In this document: positions 47,109-56,202 of the stretch, piece by piece | Layout: the number at the start of each line of letters is the position of its first letter | Numbering within the stretch: position 1 is the first letter of the stretch | Source of the DNA: Mycobacterium branderi | GTDB lineage: Bacteria > Actinomycetota > Actinomycetes > Mycobacteriales > Mycobacteriaceae | Reading direction: 5' to 3' | Assembly: GCF_010728725.1 (NCBI RefSeq) | Contig: NZ_AP022606.1 | Coordinates: forward strand, 1,798,001-1,862,000 | DNA length: 64,000 nt | Made by a program: the position numbers and the translations under genes | The notes under the pieces: generated by a model | Seen by the model: the letters and a program-made list of their open reading frames with translations, nothing else | Databases searched by the model: none | What the model was told of the DNA's origin: nothing

Positions 47109-48266
47109 ATGGGCAACTTCGGCGACTACCAATACCAGTTCTACAAAGCCGGGGTTCTCAACAAGACGTCGCCGTTTCCGTTCACGTTCGCCGAATGGGA
47201 ACACCGCGCCCAGGAGAACATGAACCCGCTGATCTACGGCTACGTCAAGGGCGGCGCCGGGGATGAGGAGACCCAGGACATCAACGTCACCGAGTTGCGT
47301 CGCTACGGGCTGACGCCACGCATGCTGCGGGACCGCAGCGATCGCGACATGTCGGTGACCTTCCTCGACCGCAGGCTGCCGACGCCGGTGTTTCTGTGTC
47401 CGGTCGGGGTGCTCGGGAACATCCGGCCCGAGGGCGACCTGGAGGAGGCCCGGGTGTGCGCCGAGCTCGACCTGGTCGGCATGTACTCGACGCTGTCGTC
47501 GGCGACCATCGAAGAAGTGGCCGAGGCCCGCGGCGACTCCTTCGGAATCTTTCAGCTGTATCCGACAGCAGACGAAAAGCTCACCGAGAGCTTCGTCAAG
47601 CGCGCCGAGAAGGCGGGGTTCGACGCCATCGCGGTCACGGTCGACTATGGCACCGTGGGTTGGCGTCCGCGCGACCTGTCCCACGGATTCATGCCGATGC
47701 TGCGCGGTGACTGCATCGCCAACTACACCTCTGATCCGCGTTTTCGCGAATTAGCCGGTGTCACAAGCGAAAAGGATCTCGACCCGGTGCACGCCGGGGC
47801 GGTGTGGCTGGAGGTATTCGCGAACCCGGCGTTCACCTGGGATGACCTCAGGTGGCTGCGGCAGATCACCGAATTGCCGTTGATCCTCAAGGGAATCTGC
47901 CTGCCCGACGATGCTGCGCATGCCAAACAGCTCGGTGTCGACGTGATCGCCTGCTCCAATCATGGTGGGCGCCAAGCGAATGGCGGTGTTCCGGCGATCT
48001 GTCATCTCGAACAGGTCATCGAGGCGGTGGGCGATCTGCCGGTGACGTTCGATTCGGGCATCCGCGACGGCGTCGACGTGCTGCGCGCCTGTGGGCTCGG
48101 CGCCGCACTGGTCGGCATCGGCCGCCCCTACGCTTACGGTCTTGCGGTCGGCGGGCGCGACGGGCTTCGGGCCGTGGTGTCGCAGATCCTGGCCGAGGCC
48201 GATCTGACGATGGCCGTCGACTGCTACACCGAGCTGAGTCAGGTCGCCGTCGAAAGGCTCGACTAG
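47109..48266 (+). CDS. FMN-dependent alpha-hydroxy-acid oxidase, lactate 2-monooxygenase-like
   Basis: 385 residues. It aligns with M. smegmatis lactate 2-monooxygenase across its length: NFGDYQYQFYKAGVL at the start, GGAGDEETQ, GLTPRML, FGIFQLYPTAD, GWRPRDLSHGFMPMLRG, the active-site CSNHGGRQANGGVPA (catalytic His and FMN-contacting Arg), and FDSGIRDGVDVLRACGLGA. It would oxidise L-lactate or another 2-hydroxy acid, releasing either the keto acid or the decarboxylated acid. It is not next to mycofactocin genes, so it is distinct from MftD. No close counterpart is known to me at this locus in M. tuberculosis. Confidence 0.9.
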   Translation: MGNFGDYQYQFYKAGVLNKTSPFPFTFAEWEHRAQENMNPLIYGYVKGGAGDEETQDINVTELRRYGLTPRMLRDRSDRDMSVTFLDRRLPTPVFLCPVGVLGNIRPEGDLEEARVCAELDLVGMYSTLSSATIEEVAEARGDSFGIFQLYPTADEKLTESFVKRAEKAGFDAIAVTVDYGTVGWRPRDLSHGFMPMLRGDCIANYTSDPRFRELAGVTSEKDLDPVHAGAVWLEVFANPAFTWDDLRWLRQITELPLILKGICLPDDAAHAKQLGVDVIACSNHGGRQANGGVPAICHLEQVIEAVGDLPVTFDSGIRDGVDVLRACGLGAALVGIGRPYAYGLAVGGRDGLRAVVSQILAEADLTMAVDCYTELSQVAVERLD

Positions 48267-48955
48267 GCCTCGATCTGCCCGGCGATGCGCCGTTCGATGC
48301 TGGCCCTAGCCGTGGCCGGCAGCACGATCAGCCCGTCGAGTTCCTTGGTCGCCCGGACGTAGGCGCTCTGCCGCTCCTGCGGGGTGGCCGCGTCGTCCTG
48401 CGCAAGGTGCAGGAGGTTCTGCGCTCGGGCCAGGCGTTCTTGGTCGTCGGCGGAGAAGTCGCTGCGGCGCCGGCGAATCGCCTCGGCCTCGGCGACCTCG
48501 AACGCCGTGACGTACTCGTGCACCGCGTCGCGGTAGTCCAGTTGCGCGTTGCGGTCGTTGACCATGTCCTCGGGCCGCTCCGGACGCAGCAAGTCGGCGC
48601 GCCGCTTGGCCTTGTGGAACGCGATCGTCAGCGGATTGCGCATATCGGTCATCATCGGAAAGTCGAGCAACTTGGCGAGGTCGATTTCGTAGTCGAACCA
48701 CCGCGCATCGGTCCCGTCATGTTCGGCGATCAACTTGGTCAGCTCCCGCCGGTAGCTCTCCTGATTGTTCCGATTCCGCGCGGACGCTTCGGCCTTGGCG
48801 ATCTTCGCCTGCTGCTTCAACCGGTAGCGCTCCAGCCGTCGTTCGGCCCGTCGCTCGTTGGCCGCGGCGAGCGCCCGCAGGCCTCCGCCGATCGCGCCGC
48901 CCAGCGGGAACACCAGCCACCAGAAGTTCGCGGCGAAATGCAGCACCGGGCTCAC
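48263..48955 (-). CDS. Membrane-anchored coiled-coil protein of unknown function
   Basis: 230 residues. One N-terminal helix (LHFAANFWWLVFPLGGAIGGGL) followed by a long charged coiled-coil stretch (AANERRAERRLERYRLKQQAKIAKAEASARN). A helical domain with WFDYEIDLAKLLDFPMMTDMRNPLTIAFHKAKRRADLLRP follows, then a QNLLHLAQDDAATPQERQSAYVRATKELDGL end. Conserved hypothetical in mycobacteria; topology suggests a cytoplasmic scaffold. GTG 48955 is the start. The stop shares CTAG with the flavoenzyme gene. Confidence 0.82.
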   Translation of the reverse strand: MSPVLHFAANFWWLVFPLGGAIGGGLRALAAANERRAERRLERYRLKQQAKIAKAEASARNRNNQESYRRELTKLIAEHDGTDARWFDYEIDLAKLLDFPMMTDMRNPLTIAFHKAKRRADLLRPERPEDMVNDRNAQLDYRDAVHEYVTAFEVAEAEAIRRRRSDFSADDQERLARAQNLLHLAQDDAATPQERQSAYVRATKELDGLIVLPATARASIERRIAGQIEA

Positions 48956-48980
48956 AGTGCCAGCATGCCACCGCCGCTCG

Positions 48981-49760
48981 TCAGTGCTGCTTGACGACGG
49001 CGCGCGGCGCGGTCCGCCAGACGCGGCTGCCGTCGGGCCGCTGGCGGGGCGGCTCGAGGAGCAACACCGCTAGGCCGTCGAGAAGCACCGGCCGCACCCA
49101 GTCGCCCAGTTCGATGCATTCGCCGGGCTGCGGCCGGCGGCCGTCGTCGTCGCGGGCGAGATCGATCGGCGCGTGGGCCAGCAGGTCGTCGATCGTCGCT
49201 TCGTAGGGCAGCTCCTGCAGGCCGGGGAGAGTGATGAACAGCCCGTCGTTGCCGGACAGGTGCAGCCCGACGGCGGCCAGCGCGCCGAGCACCCCGCCCT
49301 CGGTGCCGCCGTGCCCGGACAGGTGCACGCCGAGCGTCGCAGCAAGTTCGCGAGCTTCGTTGGGGCGCAACACTTCTCGCTTGGCGCGCAAACCGAACTC
49401 GACCAGTGGCGCGGTGTCGTGCAGGCGGCCGGGCATAGCCACCGCCAGCCCGGGGTCGGCGTCCGGTGGGCATACTTGTTCCAAGAATTTTCCGGCGAGT
49501 TCGATGACGGCTGGCGCGACGGCGTCTGGGGTCTCGTCGACGCAGCGCCACGCCAAACATGCGCTGGAATTGTGCGAGGTGTAGGGGATTCGGTCGTCGA
49601 CCAACAGCTGATGGCGCGTCGCCCCGGCCGGCTCGCCCAGTCCGGCCGCGGCCAGTTCGCGAAGCAGCGCCCGGGCCCGACGCCCGGTACCCGGGCTCCA
49701 CAGGTCGTCGGTGTCGTCGATGCCGATCAGCAGATCCACGCCCGCCAGTGCGGCGGTCAT
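48981..49760 (-). CDS. TiaS agmatine-binding-domain-like protein
   Basis: 259 residues starting MTAALAGVDLLIGIDDTDDLWSPGTGRRARAL. The GIDDTDD...GTG motif and the later GLRAKREVL...GTEGGVLGALAAVGLHLSGNDG block resemble the N-terminal domains of archaeal TiaS (tRNA-Ile2 agmatinylcytidine synthetase). TiaS is about 400 residues and also has OB-fold and zinc-ribbon RNA-binding parts, which are missing here. This genome has TilS for the same tRNA step (56181-57143), so the role is probably different, perhaps small-molecule binding. ATG 49760 overlaps the stop of the upstream lipoprotein gene. Confidence 0.78.
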   Translation of the reverse strand: MTAALAGVDLLIGIDDTDDLWSPGTGRRARALLRELAAAGLGEPAGATRHQLLVDDRIPYTSHNSSACLAWRCVDETPDAVAPAVIELAGKFLEQVCPPDADPGLAVAMPGRLHDTAPLVEFGLRAKREVLRPNEARELAATLGVHLSGHGGTEGGVLGALAAVGLHLSGNDGLFITLPGLQELPYEATIDDLLAHAPIDLARDDDGRRPQPGECIELGDWVRPVLLDGLAVLLLEPPRQRPDGSRVWRTAPRAVVKQH

Positions 49761-50173
49761 GGGTTGACGTCCAGACCGGTGACATCACGCACCCAGCGAC
49801 TCAGGTCGAGGTTGGTGCCGGCGAGCTTGAGCGTGTGGCGTTTGGTGATGTTCAAGATGACCTGGTCGGTGAGCTCGCCTGCGGTCAGGGTCTGAGCCGG
49901 GTCGCGCCCTACCACCCGCACGCTGGTGACGCCGGTAGCATGCGCCGCGTCGAGAATCGAACGCACGGTGGGGCCCTTCTGGACTTGTGAGCCGCGCGAT
50001 TGCGGTGTCCGGATTTCGACCTGCGGAAAGTCTTGCAACTGCGGCAAAGTGAACCGGGCGAGCACCTGGCTGCGCTGTTGTACCACCAGCATTTCCTCGG
50101 GCGCAGACCTGCCACACGCAATCAGGCTGAAGACCAGAACGGCCATGATCAGCTGCGCGGCCCGTATCCGCAT
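49757..50173 (-). CDS. Lipoprotein with molybdopterin-oxidoreductase-like small domain
   Basis: 138 residues with a signal peptide and lipobox FSLIAC-G (Cys20). The mature part (FTLPQLQDFPQVEIRTPQSRGSQVQKGPTVRSILDAAHATGVTSVRVVGRD) resembles a fragment of sulfite-oxidase-type molybdopterin-binding domains, in which a similar LxxFPQ...G...V.LR.LL pattern occurs; no cofactor cysteine is visible. It is translationally coupled (ATGA) to the TiaS-domain protein. Function unknown. Confidence 0.75.
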   Translation of the reverse strand: MRIRAAQLIMAVLVFSLIACGRSAPEEMLVVQQRSQVLARFTLPQLQDFPQVEIRTPQSRGSQVQKGPTVRSILDAAHATGVTSVRVVGRDPAQTLTAGELTDQVILNITKRHTLKLAGTNLDLSRWVRDVTGLDVNP

Positions 50174-50237
50174 GGATGCACCCTATGGGCTGCGATATAA
50201 CGCATTCAAGGAGCGCAAAGCGGGTAAGCTGCCGCAC

Positions 50238-50735
50238 GTGCGGGTATGGACTGGTGCCGGTTCGTCCGATCGTGTGCTGACGGCGGACATGCTGCGCGAG
50301 GTCGCCCTGCCGGTGCTTGCGGTCGCGGCGATTGTTGCGTACGCGGATGTCCGCACCCCGCTCGGACTGCCCGGACACCGCGGCCTGGTGTGGCTGAGCA
50401 TGCTGGTTGCGGTTGCGTTGGCGACGCGGCGGCCCGAGACGGTGATCGCCGTCGGCGCAGCGGCGACGACGGCGACGCTCGCGCTTCACGTGGCGGCGGG
50501 CCCGTGGGGCGCTGCGCGGTATCTGGCGGCGGCGGTCTTGCTGTACGCCGTCGCGGCGCGTCGGCGGCCGTGCCTGGTGGTGCTCGCCGCCGCGCCGATT
50601 CACCTTGTCGCACTGGCAGGTTCGGTCGTCTCGATTGAGCGGGCGGCATTCCATCTGGTTTTCGGTTTGACAGCCGGGCTGCTCGGCTGGGCTATCGCAT
50701 TCGGTATGGGTCGTCGAAGGGAGTGGGTGTCATGA
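50238..50735 (+). CDS. Small polytopic membrane protein coupled to the PE/PPE/Esx cassette
   Basis: 165 residues, with about five hydrophobic segments between residue 18 and 160 (for example [52 protein letters not shown]). No family recognised. Its TGA overlaps the PE gene's ATG by 4 bases (ATGA), so it is the first gene of that operon. TATAAC at 50196-50201 is a good -10 candidate 36 bases upstream. GTG 50238 is used; GTG 50274 and ATG 50289 are in frame. Confidence 0.72.
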   Translation: MRVWTGAGSSDRVLTADMLREVALPVLAVAAIVAYADVRTPLGLPGHRGLVWLSMLVAVALATRRPETVIAVGAAATTATLALHVAAGPWGAARYLAAAVLLYAVAARRRPCLVVLAAAPIHLVALAGSVVSIERAAFHLVFGLTAGLLGWAIAFGMGRRREWVS

Positions 50736-51040
50736 CATTGCGGGTGCTTCCGGAGGGTCTGGCAGCAACCAGTGCGGCGGTCGAAGCGATCACCGCGCAG
50801 TTGGCGGCGGCGCACGCGGGCGCGGCCCCGGTGGTGTCGGCGGTGGCGCCTCCGGCGGCCGATCCGGTGTCGCTGGAAGCCGCGGCAGTGTTCAGCGCCC
50901 GCGGCGCGCAGCACTCGGCGGCGGCGGCCAAGGGCGTCGAAGTGTTGGGCCGTGCCGGCACAGGTGTGGGCCTGGCCGGAACCAACTACGCCGTCGGCGA
51001 TGCGGCCGCGGCATCGACGTATCTGGGGGCGGGCGGCTGA
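50732..51040 (+). CDS. PE protein, PE5-like (ESX-3 type)
   Basis: 102-residue PE-only protein: [29 protein letters not shown] with the Pro7-Glu8 pair. Its secretion signal YxxxD is YAVGD near the end. It closely resembles PE5 of ESX-3 and is not the PE32 found near here in M. tuberculosis. It should pair with the next PPE protein and be exported by a type VII system encoded elsewhere. Confidence 0.9.
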   Translation: MTLRVLPEGLAATSAAVEAITAQLAAAHAGAAPVVSAVAPPAADPVSLEAAAVFSARGAQHSAAAAKGVEVLGRAGTGVGLAGTNYAVGDAAAASTYLGAGG

Positions 51041-51042
51041 CG

Positions 51043-52575
51043 ATGACCGCCCCGGTGTGGATGGCCTTTCCGCCGGAGGTGCATTCGACGTTGTTGAGCA
51101 CCGGTCCGGGGCCGGGCCCGATGCTGGCGGCCGCGGGAACGTGGTCGGCGTTGAGTGCCGAATACGAGGCTGCCGCAACGGAGTTGACCTCCGTCCTGGC
51201 CGGCGGGCAAGCGGTGTGGGAAGGCCCGACCGCCGAGCAATACGCGGCGGCGCACATGCCGTACCTGGCGTGGTTGTCGTTGGCAAGCACGCTCAGCGCC
51301 GAGGCGGCCGCTGCGCACACGACCGTGGCCGGCGCCTACACCGCGGCGTTGGCCGCGATGCCGACGCTGCCGGAGCTGGCCGCCAACCACGCCATCCACG
51401 CGGTGTTGGTCGCGACGAATTTCTTTGGCATCAACACGATTCCGATCGCGCTCAACGAGGCCGATTACGCCCGGATGTGGACTCAGGCGGCCACCACGAT
51501 GAGCACCTATCAGGCCACCGCCAAAGCGGCCCAGAACAGCAGCGGAGCCGGTGCCGGTAGCGGGGCGGGGTCGGGCAGCGGCGCCGGCGGCGGTGGAGGC
51601 GGCGGTGGCGGCACCGGGTCGTTTCAGCTGCCCACCCCGGACGAGATTTGGCAGATGTTGTTCGGGCCCGACGGCGAGCAGATCCCGGGCCAGGGCCAGC
51701 CCAACTGGTCTCCGGAACAGTACTTGCAGAACCTCGGCAACTTCTTCAACGGCAATGCCCAGGCATTGGCCTGGCTGCAACAAAACATGCAGGGCTTGCT
51801 GAACCCGTCGCAGGCGCCGGCGCTGATCGCCTATTTCATTGCCTGGCAGACCTATCGGATTGTCAACTGGACGCTGCGCACGTTGCGGTTCTTGATCCAG
51901 GAACTGCCGCTGTTGATCACCGTGGGTGTGAGCCTGATGATGCCCACCCTGGCCGGCGGCCTGGCGGGTTTGGCCGGCCTGGCGGGCTTGTCCGGCCTGG
52001 CGGGGTTGGCGCAACCGGCCGCGGTGCCGGCCCCCGCGCCGCAACCCGCGGTGTTGGGTATCCAACCACCGGTCGTCGCCCCGGTGACGGTAACCCCGAC
52101 GATCCCGACGAGCCCACTGGCGCCGGCCGCGCCGACGGTGGCGGCCCCGGCCACCGCGGCTGCGGCCGCCGCGCCACCCGCGGCGCCGCCCGTTCCGCCC
52201 GTCCCGGTGACGGGCGCCGAAGGCTTCGGTTACATGGTGGGTTTCGCGGGTCTGAGCAGCGACGCGAGCCTGTCGACCCGCTCGAAAGCCAAGAAGCCAA
52301 CCGCCCAGAGCACCGAGGTGGCTGCCCGCGCGGCGGCGCCCGAGGCACAAGAGCGGACGCGCCGACGGCTGCACTCGGTCATCGACCGCGGATACCGCCA
52401 CGAATATCTGGACGCAGGCCCAGATCAGGGTGCCGGCACCCTGGGATTCGCCGGGACGGTCACGAAGAAGGGTCTGCAAGCCGCAGGGCTCAGCACCCTG
52501 GCGGCCGCCGAATACGGCGGCGGCCCGACGATGCCGATGTTGCCGGAGAGTTGGGGCGAGGGCCCCGGTCAGTAA
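51043..52575 (+). CDS. PPE protein of the PPW subfamily, PPE4-like (ESX-3 type)
   Basis: 510 residues. The N-terminal PPE domain starts [25 protein letters not shown] and includes VWEGP and [17 protein letters not shown], matching PPE4. A glycine/serine linker (residues about 166-188) is followed by a hydrophobic middle, a Pro/Ala-rich stretch and the C-terminal PPW signature: GFAGT plus [27 protein letters not shown] is also typical. PPE4 functions with ESX-3 in iron uptake; the same is inferred here. It begins 2 bases after the PE gene. Confidence 0.9.
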   Translation: MTAPVWMAFPPEVHSTLLSTGPGPGPMLAAAGTWSALSAEYEAAATELTSVLAGGQAVWEGPTAEQYAAAHMPYLAWLSLASTLSAEAAAAHTTVAGAYTAALAAMPTLPELAANHAIHAVLVATNFFGINTIPIALNEADYARMWTQAATTMSTYQATAKAAQNSSGAGAGSGAGSGSGAGGGGGGGGGTGSFQLPTPDEIWQMLFGPDGEQIPGQGQPNWSPEQYLQNLGNFFNGNAQALAWLQQNMQGLLNPSQAPALIAYFIAWQTYRIVNWTLRTLRFLIQELPLLITVGVSLMMPTLAGGLAGLAGLAGLSGLAGLAQPAAVPAPAPQPAVLGIQPPVVAPVTVTPTIPTSPLAPAAPTVAAPATAAAAAAPPAAPPVPPVPVTGAEGFGYMVGFAGLSSDASLSTRSKAKKPTAQSTEVAARAAAPEAQERTRRRLHSVIDRGYRHEYLDAGPDQGAGTLGFAGTVTKKGLQAAGLSTLAAAEYGGGPTMPMLPESWGEGPGQ

Positions 52576-52600
52576 CCGCTCGAGAGAAAGGAACAGCGTT

Positions 52601-52897
52601 ATGAGCATGTTGGATGCTCATATTCCGCAGTTGGTGGCGTCGCAGTCGGCGTTTGCGGCTAAGGCGGGGTTGATGCGCTCGACGATCGGTCAGGCCGAGC
52701 AGGAGGCGGTGTCGGCGCAGGCGTTTCATGTGGGGGAGTCGGCGGCGGCGTTTCAGGCCGCGCATGCCCGGTTTGTGGAGGTGGCGGCGAAGGTGAATGC
52801 GCTGCTGGATGTCGCGCAGGCCAATTTGGGTGATGCGGCGGGTACCTATGTGGCCGCCGATGCCGCGGCCGCGTCGACGTACACGGGAGGTTTCTGA
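52601..52897 (+). CDS. EsxG-like WXG100-family protein (ESX-3 paralogue)
   Basis: 98 residues, near identical to EsxG over most of its length ([24 protein letters not shown]). The tail has YVAAD (YxxxD signal). As in EsxG, no WxG; HVGES occupies the turn. It forms a 1:1 heterodimer with the next protein. AAAGGA precedes ATG 52601. Its stop overlaps the next start by one base (TGATG). Confidence 0.94.
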   Translation: MSMLDAHIPQLVASQSAFAAKAGLMRSTIGQAEQEAVSAQAFHVGESAAAFQAAHARFVEVAAKVNALLDVAQANLGDAAGTYVAADAAAASTYTGGF

Positions 52898-53187
52898 TGT
52901 CGCAGATTATGTACAACTACCCGGCGATGCTGGTGCATGCCGGGGACATGGCCTCCTATGCGGCCACGATGCAGGGCCTGGGGGCGGATATCGCGTCCGA
53001 GCAGGCGGCGTTGTCGGCGGCGTGGCAGGGCGATACCGGGATGACGTATCAGGCGTGGCAGGCGCAGTGGAATCAGGCGATGGCCGATCTGGTGCGCGCC
53101 TATCACGCGATGGCCGGCACCCACGAGACCAACACCGTCTCGATGCTGGCCCGCGACCAAGCCGAAGCCGCCAAATGGGGCGGCTGA
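52897..53187 (+). CDS. EsxH-like WXG100-family protein (TB10.4 paralogue)
   Basis: 96 residues, [25 protein letters not shown]..., with the WxG turn [21 protein letters not shown] and ending [12 protein letters not shown]. In M. tuberculosis EsxG-EsxH bind metals and interfere with host ESCRT. This is an additional copy away from the ESX-3 core (whose genes are not in the window). It ends 3 bases before ppa's stop on the other strand. Confidence 0.94.
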   Translation: MSQIMYNYPAMLVHAGDMASYAATMQGLGADIASEQAALSAAWQGDTGMTYQAWQAQWNQAMADLVRAYHAMAGTHETNTVSMLARDQAEAAKWGG

Positions 53188-53190
53188 ATA

Positions 53191-53682
53191 TCAGTGCCCG
53201 CCGGCGGCCTTGAAGCGCTCGATCGAGCGCTGGACCTCCGCCTCGGCCTCCGCACGGCCGACCCAGTTGGCCGTCTTGACGAACTTGCCCGGCTCCAGCG
53301 CCTTGTACTGCGAGAAGAAGTGCTTGATGACGTCCAGCTCGAACGCGGGAACGTCTTCGATGTCCTTGATGTGATCCCACCTGTGGTCGCCGGCCGGGAC
53401 ACATAGCACCTTGTCGTCGCCGCCGGCCTCGTCGGTCATCTGGAACATCCCGACCGGCCGCGCCTCGACTTGCACACCGGGGAACAGCGGCTCGGGCAGC
53501 AGCACCATGGCGTCCAGCGGGTCGCCGTCTTCGCCCAGGGTGTCGTCGATGAAGCCGTAGTCGGTGGGGTAGGCCATCGACGTGTAGAGATAGCGGTCCA
53601 GACGAACCCGACCCGTCTCGTGGTCGACCTCGTATTTGTTCCGCTGGCCCTTCGGGATTTCGATGGTCACGTCGAATTGCAC
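53191..53682 (-). CDS. ppa: Inorganic pyrophosphatase
   Basis: 163-residue family I pyrophosphatase, hydrolysing PPi to two phosphates. [20 protein letters not shown] at the N-terminus, [26 protein letters not shown] contains the DGDPLD signature, and [10 protein letters not shown] follows. GTG 53682 has AGAAGGAG 8 bases before it and gives the standard length. It diverges from dacB. Confidence 0.96.
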   Translation of the reverse strand: MQFDVTIEIPKGQRNKYEVDHETGRVRLDRYLYTSMAYPTDYGFIDDTLGEDGDPLDAMVLLPEPLFPGVQVEARPVGMFQMTDEAGGDDKVLCVPAGDHRWDHIKDIEDVPAFELDVIKHFFSQYKALEPGKFVKTANWVGRAEAEAEVQRSIERFKAAGGH

Positions 53683-53776
53683 CGTCTCGGCTCCTTCTGG
53701 ATTCGGCTGGCGTCGGAGGTCAACCCTAGTAGAGCCAGGTGGTTGGGCAGAATGGGACCAGACAGTCAGGAGTGTC

Positions 53777-55162
53777 ATGCGTCCCTCTCAGTGGCGACGG
53801 TCAACCCACCTGATCGTGGGGGCGGCCGTGCTGGCGGTAGTTGCCATCCTGGTGGCGGCGGCCGCGTTTCTCACCGCGAACGGCCGCGGCGCCGGCAGTG
53901 CCCACATCATGCCGCCGCCGGCGGCGGTGACCGCGAAGCCCGGCGTCGTGCCGGTGGCCGACACCGCGCCGATGCCGACGCCGCGCGGGCTGGCGGCAGC
54001 GCTGGCGGCGGTCGTGGCAGACCCGAATCTGGGCCAGCTGGGCGGCCGGGTCACCGACGCGATGACCGCTAAAGAGCTCTGGCAGCAGCAGGAAAACGTG
54101 CCGATGCAGCCGGCGTCGACCAACAAGACCCTCACCGCCGCCGCGGCGCTGCTCGCGCTGGACCGTGAGGCCCGAGTGACCACCAAGGTCGTCGCGGCCG
54201 ACCAGCCTGGCGTGGTGATCCTGGTGGGCGGCGGTGATCCCACGCTGTCGGCTGTCCCGCCGGGCGGGGAGACCTGGTACCACAATGCGGCGCGCATCAG
54301 CGATCTGGCCGATCAGGTTCGCCGCAGCGCCGTGACACCGACGTCCGTGCAGGTCGACGTCTCGGCATTCACCGGACCCGAGGTGGCGCCGGGCTGGGAT
54401 CCGGGCGACATCGAAGGCGGCGACGTTGCCCCGATCGAGCCGGTGATGCTGGACGCCGGTCGCGTCCAGCCGGCGACCGTCGAATCCACCCGCTCGTACA
54501 CCCCGGCGCTGGACGCCGGTCGTGCGCTGGCCACCGCGCTCGGCATCGATCCGGCGAAGGTAACGATGGCCGCCCATCCCGCGTCGTCGGATGCGCGGCA
54601 GCTGGCCGCGGTGCAGTCGGCGCCGCTGATCCAGCGGCTGCACGAGATGATGAACGCCTCGGACAACGTGATGGCCGAGTGCATCGCGCGCGAGGTCGCC
54701 GCGGCAATGCAGCGGCCGCGCAGCTTCGCCGGCGCCGTCGACGCGGTGACCAACCGGCTGCGCACCGCGCATATCGACATTAGTGGTGCGGCACTGCAGG
54801 ATTCGAGCGGGCTGTCCGTCGACGACCGGCTGACCGCCAAGGCGCTGGACGACGTCGTGCAGGCCGCGGCCGGGCCGGATCAGCCGGCGTTGCGGCCGCT
54901 GCTGGACCTGCTGCCGATCGCCGGTGGCAGCGGGACGCTGGGCGACCGGTTCCTGAACCCCGCCACCAACAATGGGCCCATCGGCTGGTTGCGGGCGAAA
55001 ACCGGGTCGCTGACCGCCACCAACTCGTTGGCCGGAGTGGTCACCGACGTCGACGGGCGAGTGCTGACCTTTGCGCTGATCTCGAACGACGCGGGCCCAA
55101 CTGGCCGTATTGCGATCGACAACGTCGCCGCCGCCCTATGGTCGTGTGGATGCCTGAAGTAA
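53777..55162 (+). CDS. dacB: D-alanyl-D-alanine carboxypeptidase/endopeptidase DacB (PBP4 family, Rv3627c-like)
   Basis: 461-residue class C penicillin-binding protein (peptidase family S13). Signal anchor ([21 protein letters not shown]), SxxK in [11 protein letters not shown], SxN in [10 protein letters not shown] and KTG in [10 protein letters not shown] are complete. It trims or opens peptidoglycan peptides outside the membrane. ATG 53777 has AGGAG 5 bases upstream. First gene of dacB-metalloprotease-tilS-hpt; its end overlaps the next gene. Confidence 0.94.
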   Translation: MRPSQWRRSTHLIVGAAVLAVVAILVAAAAFLTANGRGAGSAHIMPPPAAVTAKPGVVPVADTAPMPTPRGLAAALAAVVADPNLGQLGGRVTDAMTAKELWQQQENVPMQPASTNKTLTAAAALLALDREARVTTKVVAADQPGVVILVGGGDPTLSAVPPGGETWYHNAARISDLADQVRRSAVTPTSVQVDVSAFTGPEVAPGWDPGDIEGGDVAPIEPVMLDAGRVQPATVESTRSYTPALDAGRALATALGIDPAKVTMAAHPASSDARQLAAVQSAPLIQRLHEMMNASDNVMAECIAREVAAAMQRPRSFAGAVDAVTNRLRTAHIDISGAALQDSSGLSVDDRLTAKALDDVVQAAAGPDQPALRPLLDLLPIAGGSGTLGDRFLNPATNNGPIGWLRAKTGSLTATNSLAGVVTDVDGRVLTFALISNDAGPTGRIAIDNVAAALWSCGCLK

Positions 55163-56202
55163 CCGCACCACCTGAGCTGACCGTTGGCCGCGCCGTCGAC
55201 TGGCAATTCGCGGCCACGGTCGGCGAATGGCTGGCGCGCCCCGGCCCGCCGTCGACCGACTACACCCGCCGCAAGGTGATCGACGACCTGGCCAGCGCCG
55301 CCAAGGCCGCCGAGCCGCCGGTGCGCGATGTGACCGGCCTGGACACCAGCGATGTCGTGCCCGACGCGCGCATCGTCGACCGGCCCGCGTGGATCCGGGC
55401 GGCTGCCGAGTCGATGCGGGTGATGACCGGCGGCACCGACAAGCCGCGAGGCTTCGTCACCGGCCGGGTCACCGGCGCGCAGACCGGCGCGGTGCTGGCA
55501 TTCGTCGCCTCCGGGATCCTCGGCCAGTACGACCCGTTCGCCGCCGGCGACGCGGGCTGCCTGCTGCTGGTGTATCCCAACGTGCTGGCGGTCGAGCGCC
55601 AATTACGGGTGGAGCCTTCGGATTTCAGGTTGTGGGTGTGCCTGCACGAGGTCACCCACCGGGTGCAATTCACCGCCAACCCGTGGCTGTCCGGCTATAT
55701 GTCGGAGGCGCTTGGCGTGCTGACGCAGGAAAGCGGCGACGACATCGCTGCGGTGGTCAGTCGGCTGGCGGACTTCGTCCGCGGCCGCGGCGGATCGTCC
55801 GACGGCCATTCGTCGGGCGTGCTGGGCCTGGTGCGCGCCGTGCAGTCGGAGCCGCAGCGCCAGGCGCTGGATCGGCTGCTCGTGCTCGGCACCTTGCTGG
55901 AGGGCCACGCAGACCACGTGATGGATGCCGTCGGGCCCGTCGTGGTGCCCACGGTGGCGACCATCCGCCGCCGGTTCGACGACCGCCGGCAGCGCAAACA
56001 GCCTCCGCTGCAACGACTTCTGCGCGCGCTGCTGGGCATCGACGCCAAGCTCAGCCAGTACACCCGCGGCAAGGCGTTCGTCGACCACGTGGTGCAGCGG
56101 GTCGGGATGGAGCGGTTCAACGCCGTCTGGTCGTCGCCCGAAACGCTGCCGCTGCCGGCAGAGATCGAAGACCCGCAACGATGGATCGACAGGGTTCTGT
56201 AG
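55150..56202 (+). CDS. Zinc metalloprotease-like protein (Rv3626c-like)
   Basis: 350 residues with the zinc motif CLHEVTHRVQF (HEXXH) about residue 170 and a downstream Glu in TLLEGHADHVMDAVG, typical of zincin-like hydrolases in the actinobacterial F420-biosynthesis-associated family (the name comes from genomic association, not biochemistry). Substrate unknown. ATG 55150 lies 12 bases inside dacB's end and matches relatives ([14 protein letters not shown]); ATG 55138 is in frame. It overlaps tilS by 22 bases. Confidence 0.9.
   Translation: MPEVTAPPELTVGRAVDWQFAATVGEWLARPGPPSTDYTRRKVIDDLASAAKAAEPPVRDVTGLDTSDVVPDARIVDRPAWIRAAAESMRVMTGGTDKPRGFVTGRVTGAQTGAVLAFVASGILGQYDPFAAGDAGCLLLVYPNVLAVERQLRVEPSDFRLWVCLHEVTHRVQFTANPWLSGYMSEALGVLTQESGDDIAAVVSRLADFVRGRGGSSDGHSSGVLGLVRAVQSEPQRQALDRLLVLGTLLEGHADHVMDAVGPVVVPTVATIRRRFDDRRQRKQPPLQRLLRALLGIDAKLSQYTRGKAFVDHVVQRVGMERFNAVWSSPETLPLPAEIEDPQRWIDRVL

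Noticed and set aside
51541..51612. GGC/GCC-rich tandem tract in the PPE gene as a possible simple repeat locus
   Set aside because: It encodes the Gly/Ser linker common in PPE proteins; units are irregular, so no separate repeat is called.
52861..52900. Possible extra small gene between EsxG and EsxH
   Set aside because: The genes overlap by one base (TGATG); there is no room.
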